A stretch of DNA of 64,000 nt from Candidatus Thiodictyon syntrophicum. Its GTDB lineage: Bacteria; Pseudomonadota; Gammaproteobacteria; Chromatiales; Chromatiaceae. A program made the translations under genes and the position numbers. The notes beneath the pieces are model-generated. The model had not been told where the DNA came from. It saw only the letters and a program-made list of their open reading frames with translations, and ran no database searches. Shown here one piece after another: positions 1 to 6,919 of this stretch. Numbering within the stretch: position 1 is the first letter of the stretch; every line of letters begins with the position of its first letter. The DNA lies in the NCBI RefSeq assembly GCF_002813775.1, contig NZ_CP020370.1, positions 3,063,501 through 3,127,500 of the forward strand, given 5' to 3'.

Positions 1-182
1 GGATCGCCTGAACACCACGGCTGGCATCGTTATAACACGTTGATACACAAGAGAACCACCTCGGCGCAGCATCTCGGCCGTCGACAGAACCGCGCCGATG
101 CTGGGAGAATGCCCCCGGGATCGGGGCGATCCCGGCCCCAGGCCGACCTACAAACCCGTGGCCGGAATTATGATCAAGGCCC

Positions 183-242
183 CGGTCACCCTACGGCTGC
201 GAGGACCTGTCGGGCAACGTCTGGACGCGCAACGGGAGGCTA
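183..242 (+). pseudogene. Remnant of a formylglycine-generating-enzyme-like (SUMF1) domain
   Basis: In the frame starting at 183 the translation reads RSPYGCEDLSGNVWTRNGR. This resembles the signature of SUMF1/FGE-sulfatase domains, usually S-P-Y-G-C-x-D-M-S-G-N-V-W-E-W-T-R. The E-W after GNVW is missing, and similarity stops within about 20 codons with no start or domain upstream. A copy of the GATCAAGGCC repeat end (171-181) abuts it directly. I read it as the scar of a deleted gene; the match is short, so confidence is moderate. Confidence 0.4.
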
Positions 243-384
243 TCCTCTGATCTCCATTCTGGAGACGGTTTACTCAATCGAGACTGGCCTCTCATACCAA
301 ATCAAGTATCCTGTCCCCGGAACTGGTCGGCCCCGGAACTGGTCCGCATCCGCACCATCGCGGAGTTGTTCGCGAAGGATCGAC

Positions 385-401
385 GGGCTATATTGTAGCC
401 C
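385..401 (+). promoter_or_regulatory. Palindromic operator candidate of the MazEF-like module
   Basis: GGGCTA-TATTG-TAGCCC is a perfect 6+5+6 inverted repeat ending 26 bases before the antitoxin start at 428. Its AT-rich centre could overlap a -10 element. The same 6-5-6 design occurs upstream of the TacA-like antitoxin at 52495. Ribbon-helix-helix antitoxins usually repress their own operon through such sites, so autoregulation is the natural inference. Confidence 0.45.
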
Positions 402-427
402 GATCGGCGATATAACCGGAGATTGCA

Positions 428-697
428 GTGGTAGCCCTTTCCATCGAATTGCCCGAGGAGTTGGCGGCTGCAAGCCTGGATGTCGCCCGCGGGCTCGGCG
501 TGTCCAGGTCCGAGTTGATCCGCCGGGCGTTGGAGCACGAGATTGCACAAGCCCGCGCGGCGGCGGAGCGCCGCACCATGGCCGAGGACTTGCGGGCCAT
601 GGCTTGCGACCCCGTGGCCCGCCGTTTCGCGCAAGACCTCGACGCGGCGCTTGGCGAACCGCTGCCGCCGGAGCGAGAAGCCTGGTGGAAAGGCTGA
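428..697 (+). CDS. Ribbon-helix-helix antitoxin (MazE/CopG-like)
   Basis: This 89-residue protein starts with GTG. Residues 1-45 have the pattern of a ribbon-helix-helix DNA-binding domain: a short beta strand (VALSIELPEELA), then two helices around RGLGVSRSELIRRALEHEI. The acidic/arginine-rich C-terminal half would wrap the toxin. The stop overlaps the next gene by 13 bases, so the two are translationally coupled. Expected role: neutralise the downstream PemK/MazF-like RNase and repress the operon through the palindrome at 385-401. The assignment rests on fold pattern and context; the exact RHH subfamily is not clear. Confidence 0.75.
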   Translation: MVALSIELPEELAAASLDVARGLGVSRSELIRRALEHEIAQARAAAERRTMAEDLRAMACDPVARRFAQDLDAALGEPLPPEREAWWKG

Positions 698-1032
698 TCC
701 GCGGCGGCATCCACCTGGCGCGACTCGACCCGGCCAAGGGCGCGGAGATCGGGAAGCTCCGTCCGGTGGCCTTGCTGTCCGCGCCGGAGATCCTGGAGAT
801 CGACTCCCCGCTGTTGTTCGTCTGCCCCTTAAGCAGCCGATCCGAGCCCCGCTATGCGTCCCTGCATGTCCCCTTGTCGCCGCGCGACGACCTGAAGGCA
901 GAGAGTTTCGCGCTGGTGGAGCACTGCCGCGCCATCAGCCGTACCCGACTCTGCGGCCCCCCGATCGCTCGATTGACCGAGTCCGAGATCGAGGTCGTTC
1001 TGCACCGGCTTATGCGCCTCGTGGGGCTGTAG
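685..1032 (+). CDS. MazF/PemK-like endoribonuclease toxin
   Basis: This 115-residue protein starts with GTG at 685, inside the end of the antitoxin gene. The N-terminal segment GGIHLARLDPAKGAEIGKLRPVALLS follows the MazF/PemK pattern (G-x-hydrophobic-x-x-A-x-L-x-P-x-x-G-x-E-x-x-K-x-R-P-V), and the protein ends with the usual helix after LTESEIEVVL. Family members cleave mRNA at short motifs and halt growth when the labile antitoxin is lost. The first strand has I-H rather than the more common W/V-x-W, so target specificity cannot be guessed. Length and coupling to an RHH antitoxin fit a complete module. Confidence 0.75.
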   Translation: MERLIRGGIHLARLDPAKGAEIGKLRPVALLSAPEILEIDSPLLFVCPLSSRSEPRYASLHVPLSPRDDLKAESFALVEHCRAISRTRLCGPPIARLTESEIEVVLHRLMRLVGL

Positions 1033-1094
1033 CGAGTAGTCGGACGTTTTGTTATTCCGTGGTCTGTCCCTGGTATCCCTGGTATCCCTTTTGC

Positions 1095-1249
1095 GCGGCA
1101 AAGTTGCCGCATAACGCCCGGCCAGCGCCGCCCGTCGCCGCGCCAGCACATTGAGTTAATAAGTAATTTTTCCTTGATAGCCCCCAGAATCGCCGGTTTG
1201 TGCGGAACGCTTTTGCCCCGCGGCGTGGTCTACGCGGCAAGATTGCCGC
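1095..1249. repeat. Two copies of a 16-bp palindrome, 139 bp apart
   Basis: Both 1095-1110 and 1234-1249 read GCGGCAA-NN-TTGCCGC and are followed by ATAA, a 20-base match except for the two central bases. They fall in the 333-base stretch between the MazF-like gene and the first cassette (1033-1365), where I see no coding region. A tandem TGGTATCCC pair lies at about 1071-1089. The palindromes could be operators, a short dispersed repeat, or flanks of an excised segment. Confidence 0.6.
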
Positions 1250-1365
1250 ATAAACCACTAACGGTGCAGGGTGCGGGTGCTCTCAGGGTGTTGACAGTCG
1301 CGCGGATTTTTGATTCACTGGCGAGGACCCGGCGATTTATGAGGTAGTTCGCCCGCCGAAATCTA

Positions 1366-1372
1366 GTTAGGC
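1366..1372 (+). other. Probable left boundary (R' box) of the cassette array
   Basis: GTTAGGC fits the integron R'/crossover consensus GTTRRRY. It lies immediately upstream of the first low-GC gene, just as R' boxes do at 2240, 2878, 3948 and 5421. I could not identify a convincing matching R''-L'' half upstream; CACTAAC at 1256-1262 is a poor candidate. It may therefore be an attI remnant, a truncated attC, or the entry point of the first cassette. Confidence 0.4.
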
Positions 1373-1387
1373 TCCAAAGGGATGCAG

Positions 1388-1990
1388 ATGGGAACGGTTT
1401 GTAAGAAATGCGGACACCAAAGAGCGCCAACGGACGTTGCTCCTGACTACCAATGTCCTAAGTGCGGCGCTGTATATGCGAAAGTAGAAGCGTACATCAA
1501 GAAGAAAGCTGAAGAAGAGCAGAGAAAGAAAGCGGAACAAGACAAAGCGGAACGCGATGCTCTTGCTCGTGCAAAAGAAGAAGAGCAGAAACAACTTAAG
1601 CGCGAGCAAGCTAAAAAAGCGAGAGATCGCATTGTTACACGGACCTACAGAGGAAGCCAAAAATCGGCCACCGCGGCATTTCAAGCAGACGCATTAAAGA
1701 TGGCGGAAGCCGGATATTTTCCTACATCACAGATGTGGGCGCCCGGATCTTATGGATGCGGTGCATTTGTGCTAGCGATTTTTCTTTTCGTGGCACTCAT
1801 CGGGATACTTGCCTTCATCTACATGCTGATTGTCAAACCGCGTGGGACACTTTCGGTGACATATGAACTCCGTGAACGGCCGGAAGATTTGCTAACACGC
1901 GGATCAGGTGATTTCAAAATCTGTCCAAGGTGCGCAGAGACTATCAAAGCCGCCGCTTTACTCTGCCGGTACTGTGGCAACGAGTTCTAA
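1388..1990 (+). CDS. Cassette protein with two zinc ribbons, a coiled coil and one membrane segment
   Basis: About 200 residues. The N terminus has CKKC and CPKC pairs (about residues 5-30) forming a zinc ribbon. A charged Lys/Glu coiled coil (about 35-80) follows, then one strong transmembrane helix (about 130-155, rich in F/L/I/A). A second ribbon closes the protein, with CPRC and CRYC in the last 25 residues. AAAGGG at 1376-1381 gives proper spacing to ATG 1388; the ATG at 1382 abuts the purine tract. Base composition is far lower in GC than the neighbours. It is the first gene of the attC-bounded array. Function unknown; the architecture suggests a membrane-tethered sensor or adaptor. Confidence 0.7.
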   Translation: MGTVCKKCGHQRAPTDVAPDYQCPKCGAVYAKVEAYIKKKAEEEQRKKAEQDKAERDALARAKEEEQKQLKREQAKKARDRIVTRTYRGSQKSATAAFQADALKMAEAGYFPTSQMWAPGSYGCGAFVLAIFLFVALIGILAFIYMLIVKPRGTLSVTYELRERPEDLLTRGSGDFKICPRCAETIKAAALLCRYCGNEF

Positions 1991-2033
1991 TGTGTGGGGG
2001 ATGGGGTCTTGCCTTTTGCCCTAAGAATGAAAA

Positions 2034-2246
2034 GCCTAACAAGCGGCCTCAAAAGCGAGCGGGAAAAGGGGCCAGGCTCACTTAAATCCGCCGGGCGGAG
2101 ACGAGCTTAATTGAGCTTGGCCCCTTATCTGCTCAAGCGGAGCACCAACGGCAGGCCACCGGGGCCCGGCCTGTGGCACATGGTGCATTTTCACAGCCCA
2201 GGCCCTGGCGTCCTGCCGTTGGCGCCCGCTTAGCTCTACGTCAGGC
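2034..2246 (+). other. attC site 1 (long)
   Basis: R'' GCCTAAC is at 2034-2040 and R' GTCAGGC at 2240-2246. The adjacent L boxes are complementary: AAGCGG after R'' against CCGCTT before R'. The body contains two further hairpins, about 2075-2135 (GGGGCCAGGCTCA against TGAGCTTGGCCCC, one mismatch) and about 2150-2222 (AACGGCAGG against CCTGCCGTT). At 213 bp it is longer than usual, though long terminal structures are known in attC sites. The next gene's Shine-Dalgarno (AAGGAG, 2251) follows at once, as expected for a cassette junction. Confidence 0.6.
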
Positions 2247-2264
2247 ATCCAAGGAGAAAACGTA

Positions 2265-2648
2265 ATGGCAATGAAAAAATGCAAAGAATGTGGTGAACAG
2301 ATCAGCAGCAAAGCTGAGAAATGCCCAAAATGTGGACACCCAAATGAAGCACAATCAAGTCTATCAGCTGTAGTAGGTCTTATTGTTTTTGGTGGGTTGT
2401 TGTGGTTCTTTTTTGGCGGAGGGTTAGAAAAGCAAGCCGCTAAAGATCTTAAACAAATTGAAAGTCAAGTGGCATGGGATCAAGTAACCCAGTACAACAT
2501 TGCAAAGAGGCAAGGTGACCCAATACAAATATGCGTGCAAGCAGGAATGGTTTCTGCAGCGTATCTACAAGCAAATGATTCTTTCAATTACAATCAATGG
2601 AAAGCAACAGAAAAATCCGATTGTAGGGCTGCTGGTATGCCACAATAG
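2265..2648 (+). CDS. Small zinc-ribbon membrane protein (cassette gene)
   Basis: 127 residues, led by AAGGAG at 2251-2256 with 8 bases spacing. Residues 5-25 hold CKEC and CPKC (zinc ribbon, ending CGHPN). A hydrophobic, glycine-rich transmembrane helix lies at about 36-55, and the remaining 70 residues are soluble with two cysteines. This layout (N-terminal zinc ribbon plus one membrane helix) recalls the neighbouring 1388-1990 protein, although the sequences are not obviously related. It forms a cassette alone, between attC 2034-2246 and attC 2786-2884. No function recognised. AT-rich codons mark it as foreign. Confidence 0.7.
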   Translation: MAMKKCKECGEQISSKAEKCPKCGHPNEAQSSLSAVVGLIVFGGLLWFFFGGGLEKQAAKDLKQIESQVAWDQVTQYNIAKRQGDPIQICVQAGMVSAAYLQANDSFNYNQWKATEKSDCRAAGMPQ

Positions 2649-2785
2649 GATGCCTCCGGCGTAGGAACTCCGGTTGCCCGAAAGCCCCTGCCACAAACTC
2701 GGATGTCCAGTTTTCCCGTGCACAGATGGGGTCACGCAAAGATCGGTTCAGGTCTTGCTTTTTGCCCTTGGATCATTAAAAGATT

Positions 2786-2884
2786 GCCTAACGGGCGGAC
2801 AAAGAGCGAGCGCGGGCCATCAGGGTCGGAGTTAACGGGCCGGTGTCGCGCACGCGCGCGTCGCCTTGGTCTTTCACGTTAGGT
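2786..2884 (+). other. attC site 2
   Basis: R'' GCCTAAC at 2786-2792 and R' GTTAGGT at 2878-2884 pair with each other over the CCTAAC/GTTAGG core. GACAAAG just inside R'' faces CTTGGTC just inside R' as imperfect L boxes. The 99-bp length is typical. A Shine-Dalgarno (GAAGGA, 2887-2892) follows directly. The R'' flank GGGCGGACAAA recurs near 5755 in a degenerate site. Confidence 0.7.
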
Positions 2885-2900
2885 GCGAAGGAAACGAATC

Positions 2901-3857
2901 GTGGCCACATGGCTACTAAGCAGACTAGCCGATCAACCCAACCCGAATTTTGCGTTGATGGGCACGGCATATTGGATGCGTGGTCTTGCAATCCTCTCCG
3001 ACCCCTCGATTCTCACGAATCAGGCAATATGCGCGCCACTCTCAAAGGTTCAACGTCGCCAGCCTAGGCCGGATAAAGATACCGAAGCTTATGCGTACAT
3101 GCTAATGGCGTTGCACAACCTTGCAGCCCTGAGGGAGTTCAACGCTGGCAGCGGGCGTAACAGGTACAACACAATAAGATCTGCAATCGTTGCTTGGTAT
3201 TATTGCGTATATGAATGCAGTAGCGCAATGGTGCTCGCCCAATCCGGCGACTCGGCAGAGGAACACCGAACAACAGCGAGGTTATGGCACCGCCATATTG
3301 CCCAACAGGGTCTTCTTTGCGCACCGTTCTCGTTGTACTTGGACACGTTGGTCACGACGAATGTCCATCAAGCAATCCAAACGTACCGCGCAGGCAATCC
3401 TCACGATCTCTCTACAAAGCCCACATCTGATGCAGAGGCACTTGGCGCGACAATTTCGTACTTAAACGGAACAGCAGATTTCGAGAGAGATCGAGCGGAG
3501 AAGAAAATTCGAGACAGCAAAGAATTTAAAGCGCTCGGCGTCTCCAATTTTCGTACTTCGGCAGCGCGCACGCTTCGAGACAAAGAATTCGCAAAGGGGT
3601 TTGTGAACTTCCCAATCCAAGCATTCCGCTATCGTGGAAAAGCCAACTATCGCGACTCCATCTACCTGTCATATGGCGCAAACTGGAAAGACACCGTTGA
3701 GCAACTTTCTGTGGACCTAGAAGCGGTGGCCCAAGGCTTTTTCAGGAGTGCCAGTGCTCTTGTAAAGTGCCGAACCGAAAGAGGCACTTGGGATGATTTT
3801 GCTGCTGATATCAAGGCGAATTTCAAACCAGATATTGACTTTTCTGTACTCACCTAG
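2901..3857 (+). CDS. Hypothetical cassette protein, mostly helical
   Basis: About 318 residues. Longer readings would begin inside the attC; the GTG at 2901 is preferred because GAAGGA lies 8 bases upstream. I recognise no family. The protein looks all-alpha, with a central stretch (about residues 60-130, from AYMLMALHNLAALREF through the tyrosine-rich IVAWYYCVYECSS) that has the flavour of HEPN-like bundles but no clear R-x4-6-H motif. There is no signal peptide or membrane segment. Low GC and attC sites on both sides identify it as an integron cassette gene. Confidence 0.65.
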   Translation: MATWLLSRLADQPNPNFALMGTAYWMRGLAILSDPSILTNQAICAPLSKVQRRQPRPDKDTEAYAYMLMALHNLAALREFNAGSGRNRYNTIRSAIVAWYYCVYECSSAMVLAQSGDSAEEHRTTARLWHRHIAQQGLLCAPFSLYLDTLVTTNVHQAIQTYRAGNPHDLSTKPTSDAEALGATISYLNGTADFERDRAEKKIRDSKEFKALGVSNFRTSAARTLRDKEFAKGFVNFPIQAFRYRGKANYRDSIYLSYGANWKDTVEQLSVDLEAVAQGFFRSASALVKCRTERGTWDDFAADIKANFKPDIDFSVLT

Positions 3858-3864
3858 TGATAGC

Positions 3865-3954
3865 ACCTAACAATTGCACAAGCGCCGACGTCTTGCTGCG
3901 GCCTTCGCTCTCGCTCAGGCCGCAGCAAGACGCCGGCTGTGCAAAACGTTAGGT
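3865..3954 (+). other. attC site 3 (textbook fold)
   Basis: The clearest site in the array. R'' ACCTAAC is at 3865-3871 and R' GTTAGGT at 3948-3954, with L boxes TTGCACA and TGTGCAA. A long imperfect stem then forms (GTCTTGCTGCGGCC against GGCCGCAGCAAGAC) closing on a loop around 3909-3922. At 90 bp with complementary R and L boxes it matches the single-stranded folded attC recombined by integron integrases. Confidence 0.85.
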
Positions 3955-3969
3955 TCCCAGGAGCAGAAT

Positions 3970-4935
3970 GTGAAGTGGCCATTTAGTTTCGGAAAACAAT
4001 CTTCACCAAAAGCTGGGGACATCCAGAAGGTTGGCAGTCGGATGATCCGCATTGCGAGTCTGGATATGCTAGGACCGTATTCTGAATCGGAAGACGCACA
4101 GTATTTGTTGATTCGCCAGGATTCAGATCAAAAGCATGGTATTGGTGGCTATCGAACCTCAGGCAACGGAAGATTCGCGTTAGTCAGCAAAGGGAAGGTC
4201 GTCTACCTAGGAGAGTGCCAACGCCCCACAGAAGGATGCGTAGCGAATACCGGAATATTCGCTATTACGGATACGCTTTTTGGAGATAAGCGTGCATCAA
4301 AGCTCTACGTGTTTTCTTCAAGCGGCGCCTTGCGCCTTTCTCACGCATTCAAAGCCAACACGTTGAATATCGGTATTTCTGCGGAAGGCACTCACGTAGC
4401 AGCGCAACTGTGTAACAGCGATACTGAAGATTCCGGCAAGCTTTTCTTGTTTGATGTTGCTCAGTCTAAAGTGATTTCCAGCTTTACGCCAGAAACTGGC
4501 TGGGCTGACAAATATGAATTCGCTGTCGCAGAGAAGATGGTTTCTCTCTGCTACAAGAACAAGAGGCGCTACAGATACTCATTTGACGGCATCTTCCTTG
4601 ATGAGAATCGGTATGATCGTGAGCGGGTTGAAGATGCATCGCCGACAGATTTGGTACTTATTGTTCGCGAAAAGTTGACTAACACTTCTAACGAACAGCT
4701 TCCTGTGCTGCTTTCGATGATTAACAAAGCTCTCGAAGCGGGCCTTTCTGACTACCCCGACTATCGAGCCCTAGCATACAGGTTCAGGGGCGAAATTCAG
4801 GAATTATTGGGTGCCGTTGAACATGCAATATCCGCCTATCAAGAGGCGCTCAAGGTTGACCCAAAGGTGGGTGTTAAACAAAAGCTCAAGAAACTGGAAA
4901 AGCAGCTTAAGCAGAGAGATGGTGGGCCGAGATGA
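3970..4935 (+). CDS. Hypothetical cassette protein with a TPR-like C terminus
   Basis: 321 residues. The GTG at 3970 is in frame and has CAGGAG (3958-3963) upstream; the ATG at 3968 is out of frame. Residues 1-200 look beta-rich, with repeating short strands such as GKLFLFDVAQSKVISSF, suggesting a propeller- or WD-like sensor domain. From about 230 the sequence turns helical, and the segment around EIQELLGAVEHAISAYQEALKVDP is a good tetratricopeptide repeat. The stop overlaps the next start by 4 bases (ATGA), so this cassette carries two coupled genes. No known function; low GC. Confidence 0.65.
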   Translation: MKWPFSFGKQSSPKAGDIQKVGSRMIRIASLDMLGPYSESEDAQYLLIRQDSDQKHGIGGYRTSGNGRFALVSKGKVVYLGECQRPTEGCVANTGIFAITDTLFGDKRASKLYVFSSSGALRLSHAFKANTLNIGISAEGTHVAAQLCNSDTEDSGKLFLFDVAQSKVISSFTPETGWADKYEFAVAEKMVSLCYKNKRRYRYSFDGIFLDENRYDRERVEDASPTDLVLIVREKLTNTSNEQLPVLLSMINKALEAGLSDYPDYRALAYRFRGEIQELLGAVEHAISAYQEALKVDPKVGVKQKLKKLEKQLKQRDGGPR

Positions 4936-5348
4936 AACGCACAATACCGATCTCGAAAGCTTCCGAAATTAGCCCGGTTCGTTGCGAACTCGTTCAGGAG
5001 GTGTTTTACAACTTCACTCAATACGCATTTATTGGGGGCGCAATAAGATCTGAACCACTAGATTTAGGGCACTTTCCAAAGATCATTGCGATTCTTAGGT
5101 TCGGAACATTAACGCAACAGGATTTGGCTGCACAATCGTTGCCAGCACAAAGGGTCTTTTATGAAATCTTAACGCAATACATCATGTTTTTCACGATGAA
5201 TCCGGATTTGCTCTTCCCGCCCGACTTTTTGACTCAGTCGAGCGCTCAATCGCTCGGTCCTAATGTAACGAAATACATGGCCGACCACGAATGGCCGTTT
5301 CCGCAAATGTTGAAGAATTACGAAAGCCAGACCTTACATACGCCTTAA
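4932..5348 (+). CDS. Hypothetical second protein of a two-gene cassette
   Basis: 138 residues, translationally coupled to the preceding gene (ATGA at 4932-4935). It has no membrane segment or recognisable motif; the centre is rich in Phe, Tyr and Leu (FYNFTQYAFIGGA, YEILTQYIMFF), suggesting a compact helical domain. Its last six codons overlap the R''-side of the next attC (5331-5337), which is common in cassettes. Coupling to the TPR-like protein suggests joint action, for instance an effector/immunity or toxin-antitoxin relation; that is speculation. Confidence 0.6.
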   Translation: MKRTIPISKASEISPVRCELVQEVFYNFTQYAFIGGAIRSEPLDLGHFPKIIAILRFGTLTQQDLAAQSLPAQRVFYEILTQYIMFFTMNPDLLFPPDFLTQSSAQSLGPNVTKYMADHEWPFPQMLKNYESQTLHTP

Positions 5349-5427
5349 TAGCGAGCGCGCGCCACCGGCGTTGTGCTAACTCGCAAGGTCATCAGGGGCG
5401 CACGCCGCTTTAGGCTTTACGTTATGC
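5331..5427 (+). other. attC site 4
   Basis: R''-like ACCTTAC is at 5331-5337. L'' ACGCCTTAATAGCG follows, L' GCTTTAGGC lies near the 3' end, and R' GTTATGC is at 5421-5427. GCCTTAA-AGCG against CGCTTTAGGC pairs with one bulge. The site is closely similar to the one starting at 6701 (same CATACGCCT, GCGCGCCAC and CATCAG blocks), so the two form a site family. The L''-side ACGCCTNAA also recalls Vibrio repeats. Confidence 0.65.
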
Positions 5428-5489
5428 GCGAGTTACCGCAATCGTCATCGTTTCGCTCAGATGCAGGAAATAGAGAAGAGGGGGCGCAG

Positions 5490-5753
5490 GTGAAATTGCA
5501 TTACAGGAACGACAACCCAAAGGGCATTACTGCGCCCAACCTCGACGCCGAAAGAAGTAAAGTCGCGCACATCACGAAACACCGCGGCATGAAAACCCCA
5601 TATACCTCCGTTTCCGAGGATAAGGATTGTATACAGCATTTCGGTGGAGTGACCTACCAAACTGACCCTCAGGACATAATTTCTCACAATCATGTGTTCG
5701 TAAGCCATCCTGACTTGCTTGGTGAGTTGCAGGAGTTGGTCAGAACATCTTAA
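5490..5753 (+). CDS. Hypothetical small cassette protein
   Basis: 87 residues if the GTG at 5490 is used, which has a GAGGGG purine tract about 8 bases upstream. The frame stays open further back to an ATG inside the attC R' box (5424), so a longer form is possible. The protein is polar with no membrane segment, and the centre is rich in His and Thr. No family recognised. AT-rich composition agrees with the other cassettes. Confidence 0.5.
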   Translation: MKLHYRNDNPKGITAPNLDAERSKVAHITKHRGMKTPYTSVSEDKDCIQHFGGVTYQTDPQDIISHNHVFVSHPDLLGELQELVRTS

Positions 5754-5790
5754 GCGGGCGGACAAAATAACTGCTTCTCGAGCGTTTATG
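5749..5790 (+). other. Possible degenerate attC remnant
   Basis: TCTTAAGCGGGCGGACAAA resembles the R''-L'' part of attC site 2 (AACGGGCGGACAAA), and 35 bases on, CTCGAGCGTTTATG resembles an L'-R' end. The centre of a normal attC is missing. It may mark an old fusion of two cassettes through a truncated site; recognition is weak. Confidence 0.25.
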
Positions 5791-5910
5791 TTGGCGCAGA
5801 GAGCTAAAGAGGCGTTAATTGACTGGCAATTTGACATTGCTTCCATAGATCGCAATAAGCGTATCACATTCTGTTACAACAACATACAGCAGTATTTCAA
5901 GCGGGTGTGA
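5788..5910 (+). CDS. Possible 40-residue peptide coupled to the next gene
   Basis: ATG at 5788 opens a 40-residue reading frame ending one base before the start of the next gene, so it could couple translation to it. The peptide is amphipathic and basic at its end (NIQQYFKRV). Upstream in-frame codons reach back into the previous gene. No homologue recognised. It could equally be the untranslated leader of the 5912 gene; confidence is low. Confidence 0.3.
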   Translation: MLAQRAKEALIDWQFDIASIDRNKRITFCYNNIQQYFKRV

Positions 5911-5911
5911 G

Positions 5912-6706
5912 ATGAAGAATCTATATACCTGCGATAACTGCTTGTTCAATCCTTCTCAGTACCAGGAGGTTGGTGCGAAGCTCGGATATTGCTTGAAGCA
6001 TGATCGATTGCTGAGGAACTCATCCCATACAACCTGCCATTATTTTCGAAGAAAGGATCTACCCTTTTTCATAGCAGAAGACGGTCATGCCGAGCACGCC
6101 AAAGACTTTCCCAGAAGTGATGGCATTGTATTTTATCACTCAAAGCACGAGGAAGATCCGAAGTATTACTCCGAGCGCCACGCGTGGCTGACCAACTCAT
6201 ATGATCCACAGCTACATGAAGTCGTAATCTATCATCGAATGGGAAAGAAGTGGGCTTACATACAGGCTTTCCTGTCATCCAGAAATCCGATCAAAAGCGT
6301 CATTAGCTCCTCGCTAGTTCGGCGGTACGTTCAACAGTGCGGCACTAAGAGCGACAATTACCGGCTTCTACTTTCTCTAGCCAGCGATCTTTCGGAGAGC
6401 ATTGATGTGCGTCTGGAAGACTTCAGGTTCGATATTTCTAGTGAGGAATTTCCTGCCTTAAAAGAAAATTATTTGAAGGATATAGCTTTGCTGAAAGTGT
6501 ATGCCATTCAAGAGTATGGCGCCATTACGGAAAACGAAGCCCTAAAGTGGGTAACTGATGAGCTAAACGGTTCACTCTTATCCTCATGGAGAGAGTTTGC
6601 TGTAGATGTTAAGGCGTTAGCGCCAATTGTTTCTAGCTACATAATTACCGCAGCCCAACGCCGCGGGACTTTTTTTCCAGAACAAAATGCCGAAGCAGAC
6701 GCATAA
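5912..6706 (+). CDS. Hypothetical cassette protein with N-terminal Cys cluster
   Basis: 264 residues. The N terminus has a metal-binding look: CDNC at about 8-11, then YC-x-K-H and TTCHYF around residues 28-45, giving C-x2-C...C-x2-H...C-H. The rest is soluble and mainly helical, with no membrane segment. It is the last gene of the array; its stop codon lies within the R'' box of the following attC (GCATAAC, 6701-6707). Composition is AT-rich. No family assigned. It is the third cassette product here with an N-terminal Cys cluster, which may be chance. Confidence 0.65.
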   Translation: MKNLYTCDNCLFNPSQYQEVGAKLGYCLKHDRLLRNSSHTTCHYFRRKDLPFFIAEDGHAEHAKDFPRSDGIVFYHSKHEEDPKYYSERHAWLTNSYDPQLHEVVIYHRMGKKWAYIQAFLSSRNPIKSVISSSLVRRYVQQCGTKSDNYRLLLSLASDLSESIDVRLEDFRFDISSEEFPALKENYLKDIALLKVYAIQEYGAITENEALKWVTDELNGSLLSSWREFAVDVKALAPIVSSYIITAAQRRGTFFPEQNAEADA

Positions 6707-6919
6707 CATACGCCTCAACAGCGATCGCGCGCCACAGGCTTCGTGCTAATGCGCCAGTTCATCAGTGGCGCGCGCCGGCCTTGGTCATAACTGCGCCCGC
6801 CGGCCTCGGGGCGCAGAGCGCCCAACACATGCGTGACACCGCTAGAGCGGTGTCACGAGGGGGTGGGCTGGGCGGATTTACGATCAAGGCCGCGCGCGCC
6901 GCTTTAGGCTGCATTATGC
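6701..6919 (+). other. attC site 5, interrupted by a palindromic element
   Basis: R'' GCATAAC (6701-6707) and L'' ACGCCTCAACAGCG match attC site 4, but the expected 3' part (GCCGCTTTAGGC then an R'-like ATTATGC) appears only at 6899-6919. The 115 bases between (6777-6891) are absent from site 4 and are flanked by GGCCTTGGTC and GATCAAGGCC. Removing them leaves about 104 bp, normal for this family. The site is therefore an attC split by an insertion. Confidence 0.6.
6777..6891. mobile_element. MITE/REP-like element with GGCCTTGATC-type ends inside an attC
   Basis: The ends are inverted: GGCCTTGGTC at 6777-6786 and GATCAAGGCC at 6882-6891. Inside lies a perfect 12-bp-stem hairpin (CGTGACACCGCT-AG-AGCGGTGTCACG in two arms, 6832-6857). 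The same end sequence flanks other hairpins at 8654-8836 and 59203-59321. No coding capacity is present. It could be mobilised in trans by a transposase or by REP-associated enzymes. Confidence 0.55.

Noticed and set aside
40-1032. A 330-codon frame covering the MazEF-like region
   Set aside because: Its first two-thirds give Arg/Pro/Gly-rich sequence without domain pattern; only the last 115 codons (from GTG 685) make a sensible protein, the MazF-like toxin.
1256-1372. A possible attC ending in GTTAGGC at 1366
   Set aside because: The upstream CACTAAC does not fit RYYYAAC well and I could not pair L boxes; only the R' box is reported.
5373-5489. Longer N terminus for the 5490 gene starting inside the attC
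   Set aside because: The frame would run through the recombination site; cassette genes normally begin after the R' box, and a better purine tract precedes GTG 5490.
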